Source: Streptomyces sp. TLI_146
GTDB taxonomy: Bacteria > Actinomycetota > Actinomycetes > Streptomycetales > Streptomycetaceae
Reading direction: 5' to 3'
NCBI RefSeq assembly: GCF_002846415.1
Contig: NZ_PJMX01000001.1
Location: forward strand, 4,464,001-4,528,000
DNA: 64,000 bases
The notes below the pieces were generated by a model that saw only the letters and a list, made by a program, of their open reading frames with translations, was not told the DNA's origin and did not search any database. Positions 24,937-32,883 of this stretch are shown here, in pieces; position 1 is the stretch's first letter, and every line of letters starts with the position of its first letter. The translations under genes and the position numbers were made by a program.

Positions 24937-26073
24937 CTACCCCCTCCGCCCCCGCAACCACTCCCCGTATGCCTCCCGAATCTCCCGCCGCGTAGGCACC
25001 CCGCGCAGCCCGAGTGCGTCCTTCGCCATGGCCAGGACCCGCTGGACCTTCCGGGCGGCCCGGGCCAGACGCAGTCGGCCGGGGCCCGGCCCGGTCGCGG
25101 CCCCCGCCACCAGCGCCAGCGCCCCCGCGCCAACCAGCAGCCCCACGGCCGTACGGATGATGTCGGTGTAGACGGACTGCGCCTGCTTGAACGCGAGCAG
25201 GTGAGGCAGGTCCCGCTCCCACCCGTTCGAGGCCCTGGGGCGCGCGGCCTCGACCGCCCGCCGCCACACCTCCTTGACCCGGCGTGCGTCACACTCCGGG
25301 TAGTTCATCAGGTGCAGATGGGTCGCCAGGTCGTACAACGGGTCCCCGATCATGGCGAGTTCCCAGTCGATGAACCAGAGGTCGCCCCGCGAGTCGACGA
25401 TCAGATTCCGCCGGTGCAGATCCCCGTGCACAAGGGAGAACGGCCGCTCGGCCAGCGTCTCGGCCCGTTCCCGGAGTCCATTCAACGAAGTGGCCGAAAC
25501 ACCCAGCCTGTCGAATAGCGAACCGAACTCCCCGCGGTTCTTCTCGTAGACCTCGTCCTGAGTGAAGTCGATCATCCCGCGGAGGAAGCCGGGGGTGTCA
25601 CCGTCCTGGACCGACAGCCAGGGAGGATCCCCGGAAAGCGTTTCCAGGGTCAGCTCACCGGGCTTGACGGCAGCCATCTCCCCGAATAATTTCCCCAGTT
25701 GACCGACATGGCGCTCCGACATACGGCCGAGCCCGAATCGCCCCTCCCGGAGCGTCCGGCCCTCGACGAAACCCTGAAGGAACAGCCCCGCCATGAATTC
25801 GGCGCATTCCGGAATACGCGAGACACGGCCCCTCAGTGCCATCAGCAACTCGTCCTCGGAAGCGAAGGTACGCCGGTCGAACCAGAGCAGACCTTCCCGC
25901 CGCATCCGCAGCTTTCCCCGCGCATATCCCTCACCCAGCGGATTCCCCGACGGAAGGACGATCGCGTACGCCTCGTGGTGGTGTCCCTGGAGCGGCCCGT
26001 ACACGCCCCGGTCACCGTCGCGGCTGAGCTTGACCGCGACCTCGCGGGCCGTGGACGCCGTTTCGGGTGCCAT
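24937..26073 (-). CDS. Aminoglycoside-phosphotransferase-fold kinase, TTA codon present
   Basis: 378 aa. APH/choline-kinase fold: Brenner motif LVHGDLHRRNLIVD (catalytic D218) and metal-binding IDWELAMIGDPLYDLATHLH (D236). The C-terminal 100 residues are helical with a hydrophobic stretch (TAVGLLVGAGALALVAGAATG). The substrate is unknown, and cytoplasmic small molecules are more likely than antibiotics. Codon 129 is TTA (complement of 25687-25689), the rare leucine codon read only by the bldA tRNA, so translation may be restricted to development. Base composition is lower in GC than neighbouring genes. It follows the GntR and HAD genes on the same strand with a 170-bp gap. Confidence 0.87.
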   Translation of the reverse strand: MAPETASTAREVAVKLSRDGDRGVYGPLQGHHHEAYAIVLPSGNPLGEGYARGKLRMRREGLLWFDRRTFASEDELLMALRGRVSRIPECAEFMAGLFLQGFVEGRTLREGRFGLGRMSERHVGQLGKLFGEMAAVKPGELTLETLSGDPPWLSVQDGDTPGFLRGMIDFTQDEVYEKNRGEFGSLFDRLGVSATSLNGLRERAETLAERPFSLVHGDLHRRNLIVDSRGDLWFIDWELAMIGDPLYDLATHLHLMNYPECDARRVKEVWRRAVEAARPRASNGWERDLPHLLAFKQAQSVYTDIIRTAVGLLVGAGALALVAGAATGPGPGRLRLARAARKVQRVLAMAKDALGLRGVPTRREIREAYGEWLRGRRG

Positions 26074-26180
26074 CAAGTCGAGCCTTCGAGGTGCGGCGCG
26101 GGACAGGTGCCGCGGGAGCGGAGGATCTGGAGCGGGACCCTATCGGCAACCGGGCCCGGAATAGGCAGATCCGGCTGTTT

Positions 26181-26206
26181 ACACCGTCGGTGTCGCACCG
26201 CCGGTG
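26181..26206. promoter_or_regulatory. Two adjacent dyads upstream of the kinase gene
   Basis: ACACCGTCGGTGT (26181-26193) and CACCGCCGGTG (26196-26206) are two near-identical palindromes 2 nt apart, sharing CACCGnCGGTG. They lie between the HAD gene and the kinase gene, 108 bp or more from the kinase start. They may be a tandem operator for a separate kinase promoter, or RNA hairpins between cistrons. Confidence 0.45.
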
Positions 26207-26243
26207 TCGCCCGAAACCTCTCCGCCCTGCCTCCTCGACGCTC

Positions 26244-26990
26244 TCACCTGCCCAAAAGCTCACTGAGCGACGTCACGACCGGCATTCGGCCATACCATCG
26301 GCGTTCATGTATTCGTTCGCTCGATATGCGGCTTTTCTTCGATTCTGGCGCGTATGCAATGAACGTCACCCCGAGCCGGTCGGCGGCTATCAGATCGTTG
26401 CTGGAGTCCCCGATCATGACGGACTCCTCCGGCTTGGAGCCGGTCGAGTCGAGGACGCGCGACAGCGAGTCCGGGTCCGGCTTCAGCTTGGCAATGTCCT
26501 GCCCCCGGCCGTGCACATGCGTGCCGAAACTTCCGTCCAGACGCATCCGTCTGAGATACGCGACGGCCGCTGCGGCCGAATTGTTCGTGGCAATGCCGAG
26601 CCGGACCCGTACGGCCACCAGCTCGCATATCAATTCAGCCGCGCAGTCCGTCGGTCGAGCGGACTCGGCGGCCCGCTCCTCCTGCTCGGTGAGACGTTTC
26701 TCCAGCCCTTCCACACAGGGGTCGCCCGGATGGCTCTGCTCGACCAGTCCGAGATATCCGAGGGGGTCGTCCGCGAACTTCCCTGGCGGGACAGCCACTT
26801 CGAGGTCCTTCTCCAGCCAGGTGTGCAGATCCTTCACCACATCGGACGCCGTGTATTCCGCGAAGAGATCGCACACCGGCCCGTCGAAGTCGAAGATGAC
26901 GCAATTCGCAGCATTGAGGAGATCACGCGGGTAGCCCACATCGCTCCATCCGTCGAGGAGAAGGCAGAATAGCGTCGCCCCGCCTCCCAT
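26244..26990 (-). CDS. HAD-superfamily phosphohydrolase
   Basis: 248 aa. HAD motif I VIFDFDGPVCDLF (nucleophile D34, acid/base D36), motif II GIATNNSA, motif III with K in IAKLKPDPDSL, and motif IV MIGDSSNDLIAADRLG. The cap domain (about 45-115) is helical, typical of phosphoglycolate phosphatase/beta-phosphoglucomutase subgroups. The ATG at 26990 is chosen, 29 bp after the GntR stop; the longer open frame upstream overlaps GntR. Third-position GC looks low compared with core genes. A phosphatase next to a kinase-fold protein under one GntR regulator suggests opposing steps on one metabolite, but this is inference. Confidence 0.86.
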   Translation of the reverse strand: MGGGATLFCLLLDGWSDVGYPRDLLNAANCVIFDFDGPVCDLFAEYTASDVVKDLHTWLEKDLEVAVPPGKFADDPLGYLGLVEQSHPGDPCVEGLEKRLTEQEERAAESARPTDCAAELICELVAVRVRLGIATNNSAAAAVAYLRRMRLDGSFGTHVHGRGQDIAKLKPDPDSLSRVLDSTGSKPEESVMIGDSSNDLIAADRLGVTFIAYAPESKKSRISSERIHERRWYGRMPVVTSLSELLGR

Positions 26991-27019
26991 GCTGCCCCGG
27001 CGCCGCGACTCCCCATTCC

Positions 27020-27934
27020 TCAACCACCCAGGTTGAGACTGGTGGTGATGGTGACCCAGAGGTTGTCGAACCACCGTTGCGACCGTTCCACGAACGCCGC
27101 GTCCCGCGACCCGCCGCCGCGCAGGTACTGGAACAGCATCGACTCGTAACCCAGCGAGTCGTAGATCTCCACCGACCTGTCGGCGATCCCCTGCTCGCGC
27201 TCGACGATGTCGTAGTAGCCGAAGAGCGCCTCGGAGCCGTTGAGCAGATACAGCTTGATCGGCGAGGTCAGCGGCAGTGCCTGGAACTCGATGCGGATGT
27301 CGATCTCCTCGCCGTTCGCCCCCTTGATGAGGCGCAGCGCCTCCAGGTTGTCCCGCAGGACAAGGCCCTGGGTGTTGCGCTGGCTCAGCCACCGTTCGTG
27401 GACCAGCCGGTCGCCGTCCGCCGAGCGGTGGACGGGCCGGGGGAAGGCGAGATTGATGTTCCGGTCCGGCAGCAGCACCCGCACATGCACCGACTCCGGC
27501 CGGAACAGCCCCGCATGGATCGCCCCCAACGGCTCCCCCAGCGCCAGATTCAGCGTCTCCGTCGTCAGGCACACCGCGTCGATCCGGACCTCCTTCGCGC
27601 GGAACGCCTCCGCCACCCGGGGGCTGAGGACCGCCGCCGTGCGCTTCGGTTCCTCGTCCGAGGGGCGGGACGCGGCCGGGACCGCGCTGGCGATCTTCGC
27701 GGGGGCGCCCTTGCGGCCCTCGGTGATCAGGCCCTCGGCGTGCAGCTGCTGGAGGGCCTGGCGCACCACCGTCCGCTCCACGCCGTAGTGCTCCACCAGC
27801 CAGGCCTGGGTGGGCAGTTTGGCGCCGACCTTGAGCTCGCCCGCGCGGATCCGGGCCCGCAGGGAGGCCGCCACGTCGTCGGGGGTGCGCCTGGCGCCCC
27901 CGCCGTCCGTCACCTCATCAGGTTGCGAAGTCAC
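27020..27934 (-). CDS. GntR-family regulator
   Basis: 304 aa. The winged helix-turn-helix is at about residues 16-85 (RTPDDVAASLRARIRAGELKVGAKLPTQAWLVEHYGVERTVVRQALQQLHAEGLITEGRKG). The C-terminal domain (100-304) is not UTRA- or FCD-like in any obvious way. It contains NLALGEPLGAIHAGLFRPESVHVRVLLPD and ends with a conserved RSQRWFDNLWVTITTSLNLGG. It is divergent from a 63-aa membrane protein, with a 14-bp-arm inverted repeat in the spacer, and heads the apparent HAD-kinase cluster. Confidence 0.9.
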   Translation of the reverse strand: MTSQPDEVTDGGGARRTPDDVAASLRARIRAGELKVGAKLPTQAWLVEHYGVERTVVRQALQQLHAEGLITEGRKGAPAKIASAVPAASRPSDEEPKRTAAVLSPRVAEAFRAKEVRIDAVCLTTETLNLALGEPLGAIHAGLFRPESVHVRVLLPDRNINLAFPRPVHRSADGDRLVHERWLSQRNTQGLVLRDNLEALRLIKGANGEEIDIRIEFQALPLTSPIKLYLLNGSEALFGYYDIVEREQGIADRSVEIYDSLGYESMLFQYLRGGGSRDAAFVERSQRWFDNLWVTITTSLNLGG

Positions 27935-28010
27935 ATCTGAACGCTACAACTATCCGACAGCAAGGGGGAGTTGTTCGTGAGTTGGTTTATGAGTCTTGAG
28001 TTAGCGGGAC

Positions 28011-28045
28011 AACTTCACCAAGTTGTCCGCCAACTTGGTGAAGTT
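28011..28045. promoter_or_regulatory. Long perfect inverted repeat, probable GntR operator
   Basis: AACTTCACCAAGTT (28011-28024) and AACTTGGTGAAGTT (28032-28045) are perfect 14-bp inverted arms separated by GTCCGCC. A second nested dyad, GGACAACTT-CACC-AAGTTGTCC, spans 28007-28028. The element occupies the divergent spacer between the GntR gene (start 27934) and the small membrane protein gene (start 28063). It ends 17 bp before that start, so binding would block its expression. Confidence 0.85.
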
Positions 28046-28062
28046 CCACGGGGAGGGACTCC

Positions 28063-28254
28063 ATGCCACTGATCGCGCTCATCGTCGCCTTAGCCCTCGT
28101 CGCCTCCGAGAAGCTGGTCCACCACAAGCTCGGGGCCATCGGTACCGTGGGGGTCGTGGTGCTGTCAGTCGGCGTCCAGACCCACGAGAACACCTTCACC
28201 GTCATCGGCGCGGCCGCGATCCTGGCCGCGCTCCTCCCGCAGGCGGACAAATGA
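28063..28254 (+). CDS. 63-aa double-spanning membrane protein under GntR operator
   Basis: Two hydrophobic segments (PLIALIVALALVASEKLV at 2-19, GTVGVVVLSVGV / VIGAAAILAALLP at 27-58) are joined by short polar loops with two His pairs. GGGGAGGGA lies just before the ATG. Similar small membrane proteins sit opposite GntR regulators in many Streptomyces genomes and on integrating plasmids, but I cannot name a family. The 14-bp-arm inverted repeat directly upstream implies tight control by the divergent GntR protein. Confidence 0.78.
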   Translation: MPLIALIVALALVASEKLVHHKLGAIGTVGVVVLSVGVQTHENTFTVIGAAAILAALLPQADK

Positions 28255-28275
28255 GCGCCCTCACCTCGCCCGCCC

Positions 28276-29571
28276 TCAGAACACGTCCGGGCACCAGGCC
28301 CGCCGCGGCGTCCGCAAGAGGGCGTCCGCCCGGGCCGCTGCCCCCGCCGTCTCCTCGGCGGCCAGGCCCAGCGCGGCCAGTCGCACCGCCGACTCGTCTC
28401 CCAGGTACAGCGTCCCCAACTCCCGTACGTCCAGCGCAAGATCCGGAGAAGAAGTCGTGGGGGCGCAGGTCGCGCCCGACGGGTCCGCGTCCAGGCGGTA
28501 GCGGCCCGACGCCAGGCCGGACGCGTCCGTGATCTCCAGGACGAGGGTGCCCGAGGACGCGTACGTACGCGCCTCAAGGGCCCGTACGACATCGAGCACC
28601 CGCAGCCACAGGAAGTCCGCGTGCGTCACCATCCGGGCCGCGCGCGGGTCCGGGAGGAGCAGCGGGAGCAGGTCGTCGGGGGCGCGGTGGCCCGTGCGGA
28701 CCTTGGTTATCCAGTCGACCGAGCAGACGAAGTGCCACAGCGCGCGCTCGGCGGCCGGGGTCAGCCCCAGCAGCCCGAGCACCGTCGCCGTGTTCAGCGG
28801 CTGCTTGGCGTCCGTCCACTTCTCGTCCGCGTGGTACGACGCCAGGCCCTCCACCTCGCCCGCCGCCGAGCGGTACACCGCCCAGAACGGCTCGGTCCAC
28901 GGCTGGTCGTCCCGCCGGGCCGCGCCCGTGCGCAGGTCCCACCAGCGCGCGTCACGGCTCACCGCGCCCGGCTGCCCGGCCCGGAAGCGCTCGAAGAGTT
29001 CGGGGCCCAGCTTGCGTACGTCCTCGGCGTCGGCCAGGTCGATGCGGCCGCCGTCCTCCGGGCCCGACCAGCGCGGGTCCAGGCCCGACCGGCCCGTGTC
29101 GACCTCCCACTCGGCGGTCCAGGTGGCGGGGCCGAACCCGTACCGCCCGTAGATCGGGTACTCGGCGGCGATCAGCGTCGCCGCCACCTCGCCGCGCTCC
29201 TTCGCCGCCGCCAGGTCGTTCGCCATCATCCTGCTGAGCAGGCCGCGCCGGCGGTGCGTCGGGGAGACCGTGACGTTGGTGACCGCGCTGGTGGGGATGG
29301 CCGCGCCGCCCACCACGGTCAGCTCCTGGGCGAAGGAGCGGAAGGTCGCCACACAGCGCCCGTTGTCGAACACGCCCTGCGTACGGGCCAGATCGGTGTT
29401 GGCCCGGCGGGCCTCCAAGTCGTTCTCGCTCACCACCGGCGGCCGCAGGAAGCCGGTGCTGACGGCCTTCATCCAGTCGGCCAGTTCGGCGTCGGAGACG
29501 GTACGGATGTCGAGGGAGGCGGAGGCGGAGGCGGAAGTGGGGGCGGCTGCTGCTCGGCGGCTCGGGCTCAT
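28276..29571 (-). CDS. Eis-like GNAT N-acetyltransferase
   Basis: 431 aa. The N-terminal GNAT domain has the acetyl-CoA loop VSPTHRRRGLLSRMMANDLAAAKERGE and LIAAEYPIYGRYGFGPAT. A second degenerate GNAT half and a C-terminal sterol-carrier-like domain follow, ending in the conserved CPDVF with a free C-terminal carboxylate, as in Eis. M. tuberculosis Eis acetylates aminoglycosides at several amines and also proteins; the substrate here is unknown. The ATG at 29571 has TAGCGT ending 6 nt before it, indicating a leaderless mRNA. The N-terminus is an Ala/Ser repeat. Confidence 0.92.
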   Translation of the reverse strand: MSPSRRAAAAPTSASASASLDIRTVSDAELADWMKAVSTGFLRPPVVSENDLEARRANTDLARTQGVFDNGRCVATFRSFAQELTVVGGAAIPTSAVTNVTVSPTHRRRGLLSRMMANDLAAAKERGEVAATLIAAEYPIYGRYGFGPATWTAEWEVDTGRSGLDPRWSGPEDGGRIDLADAEDVRKLGPELFERFRAGQPGAVSRDARWWDLRTGAARRDDQPWTEPFWAVYRSAAGEVEGLASYHADEKWTDAKQPLNTATVLGLLGLTPAAERALWHFVCSVDWITKVRTGHRAPDDLLPLLLPDPRAARMVTHADFLWLRVLDVVRALEARTYASSGTLVLEITDASGLASGRYRLDADPSGATCAPTTSSPDLALDVRELGTLYLGDESAVRLAALGLAAEETAGAAARADALLRTPRRAWCPDVF

Positions 29572-29648
29572 CCCGCCACGCTAGGCAGGCCCCCGCCCGG
29601 CTGTCGCCCGAATTTCCGGGCCCCGCCCACGCCTCCCCGCGCCCGTCC

Positions 29649-30599
29649 TCAGAACGCCGCCCGGATCTCCCCCACCCGCTCCGCCCCGCCCAGCAGCGGC
29701 GCGCTGCCGATGCGGTCGACCACCGGCGCGTCCACGCCGAGCAGCCGCAGCGCGCGGGCCAGGACCGGGCCGAGGGCGCGCGCGGCGCCGTCGTCGACCT
29801 TGAAGGCGAGCGCGCGGCCGTCCGCCAGCGCCACCGCCTGCACCGCCTCCGCGCCCATCTTCGACAGCGTCCCGGGCACCTCGCGCATCAGCCAGGTGTC
29901 GGGGCGGCGGGTGCCCGCCACGTACTCGGGGTGCGCGCGCATCGCGTCCGCCACCCGGCGCTCCGGCGTGCCGAGCTCGGCGAGCACGAACGTACGGAAG
30001 GCGCGGGCCAGGCCGGTCAGGCTGATCGCCATCAGGGGCGCGCCGCAGCCGTCCGTGCCGACCGTCGTCACCGGCTCGCCCGCCGCCGCCTCCACGCCCT
30101 CGTGCACCAGGCGCTGGAGCGGGTGCGCCGGGTCCAGATAGGTGGCCTCGTCCCAGCCGTTGAGGCGGCAGGCGGCGAGCATGGCCGTGTGCTTGCCGGA
30201 GCAGTTCATGGTGACCCGGTCGCGGACGTGTCCCGCCGCCAGGTACGTCTCGGCCTCGGCCGGGTCCAGCGGCAGGTCGGGCGGGGTCTGGAGGTCGTCC
30301 AGGGTCAGCCCGTGCTCGGCGAGCATCTTGCGCACCAGGTCGAGGTGGAAGCCCTCGCCCGAGTGGCTGGCGGCGGCGAGCGCGAGGCGCTCACCGGAGA
30401 GGTCGAGCCCGGCCCGCAGCACGGCGGCGGCCTGCATGGGCTTGTTGCTGGAGCGCGGGAAGACGGGCGCGGCCGGGTCGCCGAGCGCCAGCTCCACGCT
30501 GCCGTCGGCCGCCAGCACCACCAGCGAGCCCCGATGATGGCCCTCGACGAAACCGGAACGTACGACTTCGGCGAGGACCGGGGGTATGGAGGGGGTCAT
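29649..30599 (-). CDS. Type II-like (Rhizobium-type) L-asparaginase
   Basis: 316 aa, asparaginase II family related to R. etli AnsA rather than E. coli AnsB. Signature sequences are PVFPRSSNKPMQAAAVLRAG, ALAAASHSGEGFH, VTMNCSGKHTAMLAACRLNGW and TVGTDGCGAPLMAISLTGLARAF. The S..K pair in SSNKP and the Cys in CSGKH are the active-site and zinc residues of this family. It hydrolyses asparagine to aspartate and ammonia. It follows rsiG by 61 bp on the same strand, so the two may be co-transcribed. Confidence 0.92.
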   Translation of the reverse strand: MTPSIPPVLAEVVRSGFVEGHHRGSLVVLAADGSVELALGDPAAPVFPRSSNKPMQAAAVLRAGLDLSGERLALAAASHSGEGFHLDLVRKMLAEHGLTLDDLQTPPDLPLDPAEAETYLAAGHVRDRVTMNCSGKHTAMLAACRLNGWDEATYLDPAHPLQRLVHEGVEAAAGEPVTTVGTDGCGAPLMAISLTGLARAFRTFVLAELGTPERRVADAMRAHPEYVAGTRRPDTWLMREVPGTLSKMGAEAVQAVALADGRALAFKVDDGAARALGPVLARALRLLGVDAPVVDRIGSAPLLGGAERVGEIRAAF

Positions 30600-30637
30600 G
30601 ACTGGGGCCTTCCGGACTGGACCGCCCGGTGACCTTG

Positions 30638-30663
30638 GAATCGTCGGTCAGAATCGTCGGTCA
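30638..30663. repeat. Exact tandem duplication of a 13-mer across the rsiG stop codon
   Basis: GAATCGTCGGTCA occurs twice head to tail (30638-30650 and 30651-30663). The second copy ends with the complement of the rsiG stop codon. It looks like a recent slippage or recombination duplication in the rsiG-asparaginase spacer. Confidence 0.85.
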
Positions 30664-31269
30664 GATGAGCAGGTCGTCTACTTGTGCTTCCCCTTCACGG
30701 TACCTGCGGGCGATCTCCGCGCTGCAATCGTCGGCCGTCCGCTGGAGGTGCTGGCGGCGCCGCGAGACCTGCTGCTCGTAGCGGATCAGCCGGCCCATCG
30801 CGGTGTGCAGCTCCTCGTCCGTACGGGCGTCGAGGTCGGAGAGCTGGACCTCCGCGTCCATCTCGGCCGCCAGCCGCCGGTACTCGGCGCTGCGCGGCGT
30901 GGAGAGCGTGACATGGCGGGCGGAGGCCCGGTGCGAGGAGGGCGCGTCCGCCAGGATCTCGGAGAGCCGCTCCACGACGGGCGTGTGCGGCCCGGTGCGC
31001 CGCGCCAGCTCGGCCCGCAGGATGTCGATGCGGCCGTGCAGCAGCCGCCGCACATAGCTGAGGTCGGCCTCGTCGCTCTGCGACTGGCGCCGCAGCGTCC
31101 GCAGCTCCGGCAGCCGCAGCGCGGTCAGGTCGGGGTCCTCCGGTACGGGCAGATGGTCACCGGCACGCTGCGCGGGCGGTCGCGGGGCGGCCGCCCGCGC
31201 GGCCGACGGGCTCGTCCGGGTCAGCGAAACGGGGCCGGGCGGGTGCTGCCCGGCGCCAGGAGTGCTCAT
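30661..31269 (-). CDS. rsiG: RsiG, c-di-GMP-dependent anti-sigma factor for WhiG
   Basis: 202 aa. A disordered N-terminus (1-50) is followed by two long helical segments. Each carries the RsiG c-di-GMP signature E(X)3S(X)2R(X)3Q(X)3D. In the second repeat it is E165, S169, R172, Q176, D180. In the first it is E67, S71, R74, then H78 where Q is expected, and D82. In S. venezuelae, RsiG loaded with c-di-GMP sequesters the sporulation sigma factor WhiG, and loss of c-di-GMP frees it. The ATG at 31269 is assumed; GAGGGG lies about 12 nt upstream. Confidence 0.9.
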   Translation of the reverse strand: MSTPGAGQHPPGPVSLTRTSPSAARAAAPRPPAQRAGDHLPVPEDPDLTALRLPELRTLRRQSQSDEADLSYVRRLLHGRIDILRAELARRTGPHTPVVERLSEILADAPSSHRASARHVTLSTPRSAEYRRLAAEMDAEVQLSDLDARTDEELHTAMGRLIRYEQQVSRRRQHLQRTADDCSAEIARRYREGEAQVDDLLI

Positions 31270-31412
31270 GAGTCTTACCGTCCCCTCGACCGGTGCGGGA
31301 TGGGGCGCACCGCCTGTCAGCATCGTGCCACTCCCGGTGGTGCATATGCAGACACACACCACCCGTTCGGCCCCGGTGGGACCGGATTGGTGCGTGGAAT
31401 AGGTTGGATCCC

Positions 31413-31838
31413 ATGCGAGCGGTGGTACAGCGGGTGGACGGCGCGAGCGTCGTCGTGGCGGGCGAGACGGTCGGCGAGATCACCGGCGAGGGCCTGTGCG
31501 TCCTGGTCGGGGTCACCCACGGGGACACCCCCGAGAAGGCGGCGCAGCTGGCCAGGAAGCTGTGGTCGGTACGGATCCTGGACGGCGAGAAGTCCTGCTC
31601 GGACGTGAACGCCCCGCTGTTGGTGATCTCCCAGTTCACCCTCTACGGCGACGCCCGCAAGGGCCGCCGCCCCACCTGGAACGCGGCGGCCCCCGGCGAG
31701 GTGGCCGAGCCCCTGGTGGACGAGGTGGTGGCCCGGCTGAGGGCGCTGGGCGCGACGGTGGAGACGGGCCGCTTTGGCGCGGACATGAGGGTGACGCTGA
31801 CCAACCACGGGCCGTTCACGGTGCTGGTGGAGGTGTAG
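31413..31838 (+). CDS. dtd: D-aminoacyl-tRNA deacylase
   Basis: 141 aa, full length. It removes D-amino acids (and glycine) from mischarged tRNAs. MRAVVQRVDGASVVV is the typical N-terminus, and the catalytic motif SQFTLYGDARKGRRPTW is intact. The Gly-Pro motif is NHGPFTVLVE. The ATG at 31413 has TAGGTT ending 7 nt upstream (31400-31405) and no ribosome site, suggesting a leaderless transcript. It is divergent from rsiG. Confidence 0.96.
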   Translation: MRAVVQRVDGASVVVAGETVGEITGEGLCVLVGVTHGDTPEKAAQLARKLWSVRILDGEKSCSDVNAPLLVISQFTLYGDARKGRRPTWNAAAPGEVAEPLVDEVVARLRALGATVETGRFGADMRVTLTNHGPFTVLVEV

Positions 31839-31908
31839 CTCCCCGGGGCGGCACTCCCGGCCGCCGCCGCGGGCCTCGGGTGGACAACCGCGCACAGCCC
31901 GCCGCGGG

Positions 31909-32874
31909 CTACGGCTCGACCACGACCTCCTGCGCGGCGGCCGTGTTGCCCGCCAGCAGCTCCGCGTCCACCGGCACGTTCCGCTTCACCAGCGCCAGCG
32001 CGATCGGGCCCAGCTCGTGGTGGCGGGCCGACGTCGTGATGAAGCCGATCTGGCGGCCCTCGTCGCCGTCCGCCGCCACCCGCAGCGGCGTCCCGTGCGC
32101 CGGCAGCAGCACCTCGCTGCCGTCCAGGTGCAGGAAGACCAGCCGACGCGGCGGCTTCCCCAGGTTGTGGACGCGCGCGACCGTCTCCTGGCCCCGGTAG
32201 CAGCCCTTCTGGAGGTGCACGGCGGTGCCGATCCAGCCCAGCTCGTGCGGGATGGTGCGGTGGTCGGTCTCCAGGCCGAGCCGGGGCCGGTGCGCCTCGA
32301 CCCGCAGCGCCTCGTACGCCAGGATCCCGATCGCGGGCCCGTGCGCGGCGGCGAACGCCTCCAGCTCCGCACGCGGCAGGAACAGGTCCCGCCCGTGCGA
32401 GGCCTCCCGGACCACCGTGCCCGAGGGCACCTCGGCGATCGACCCGGCGGGCAGGTGCACCACCGCGAAGTCCGCGGTGCGGTCGGCGACTTCGACGCGG
32501 TAGAAGAACTTCATCGACTCCAGGTACGCGATGAGGTCGTCCTGCGTACCGGGCTCGACGTGCGCCCACACCGTCGTACCGTCGTCGACGAGATAGAGCG
32601 CGTGCTCGATGTGCCCGTGCGCGGAGAGGATCAGCGCCTCGGTCGCGAGGCCCGCCGGCAGGTCGCTGACGTGCTGGGTGAGCAGCAGGTGCAGCCAGCT
32701 CAGCCGGTCGTCGCCGGTGACGGTGACGACACCGCGGTGCGAGAGGTCGACGAGGCCGCTGCCGTCGGCGAGGGCGCGCTGCTCACGGAACAGGTCGCCG
32801 TAGTGCGCGGCGACACCGTCGTCGGGCCCCTCGGCGGGGACGGCGCCGGGCAGGGACAGCAGAGGGCTCTTCAT
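31909..32874 (-). CDS. ygfZ: Folate-binding YgfZ/GcvT-like protein
   Basis: 321 aa. The YgfZ signature KGCYRGQETVARVHNLG (KGCYxGQE) is present with its redox-active Cys. The N-terminal GcvT-like tetrahydrofolate-binding fold includes GLVDLSHRGVVTVTGDDRLSWLHLLLTQ. YgfZ supports assembly or repair of certain iron-sulfur enzymes. The ATG at 32874 has TAGGCT ending 6 nt upstream, overlapping the stop codon of nur. It may therefore be expressed from its own leaderless mRNA as well as from nur read-through. Confidence 0.93.
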   Translation of the reverse strand: MKSPLLSLPGAVPAEGPDDGVAAHYGDLFREQRALADGSGLVDLSHRGVVTVTGDDRLSWLHLLLTQHVSDLPAGLATEALILSAHGHIEHALYLVDDGTTVWAHVEPGTQDDLIAYLESMKFFYRVEVADRTADFAVVHLPAGSIAEVPSGTVVREASHGRDLFLPRAELEAFAAAHGPAIGILAYEALRVEAHRPRLGLETDHRTIPHELGWIGTAVHLQKGCYRGQETVARVHNLGKPPRRLVFLHLDGSEVLLPAHGTPLRVAADGDEGRQIGFITTSARHHELGPIALALVKRNVPVDAELLAGNTAAAQEVVVEP

Positions 32875-32883
32875 GCGGTAAGC

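Noticed and set aside
28251..28532. ORF starting with ATGA overlap after the 63-aa membrane protein
   Set aside because: It runs antisense through the end of the eis-like gene and encodes only Pro/Arg/Gly low complexity, typical of a shadow frame.
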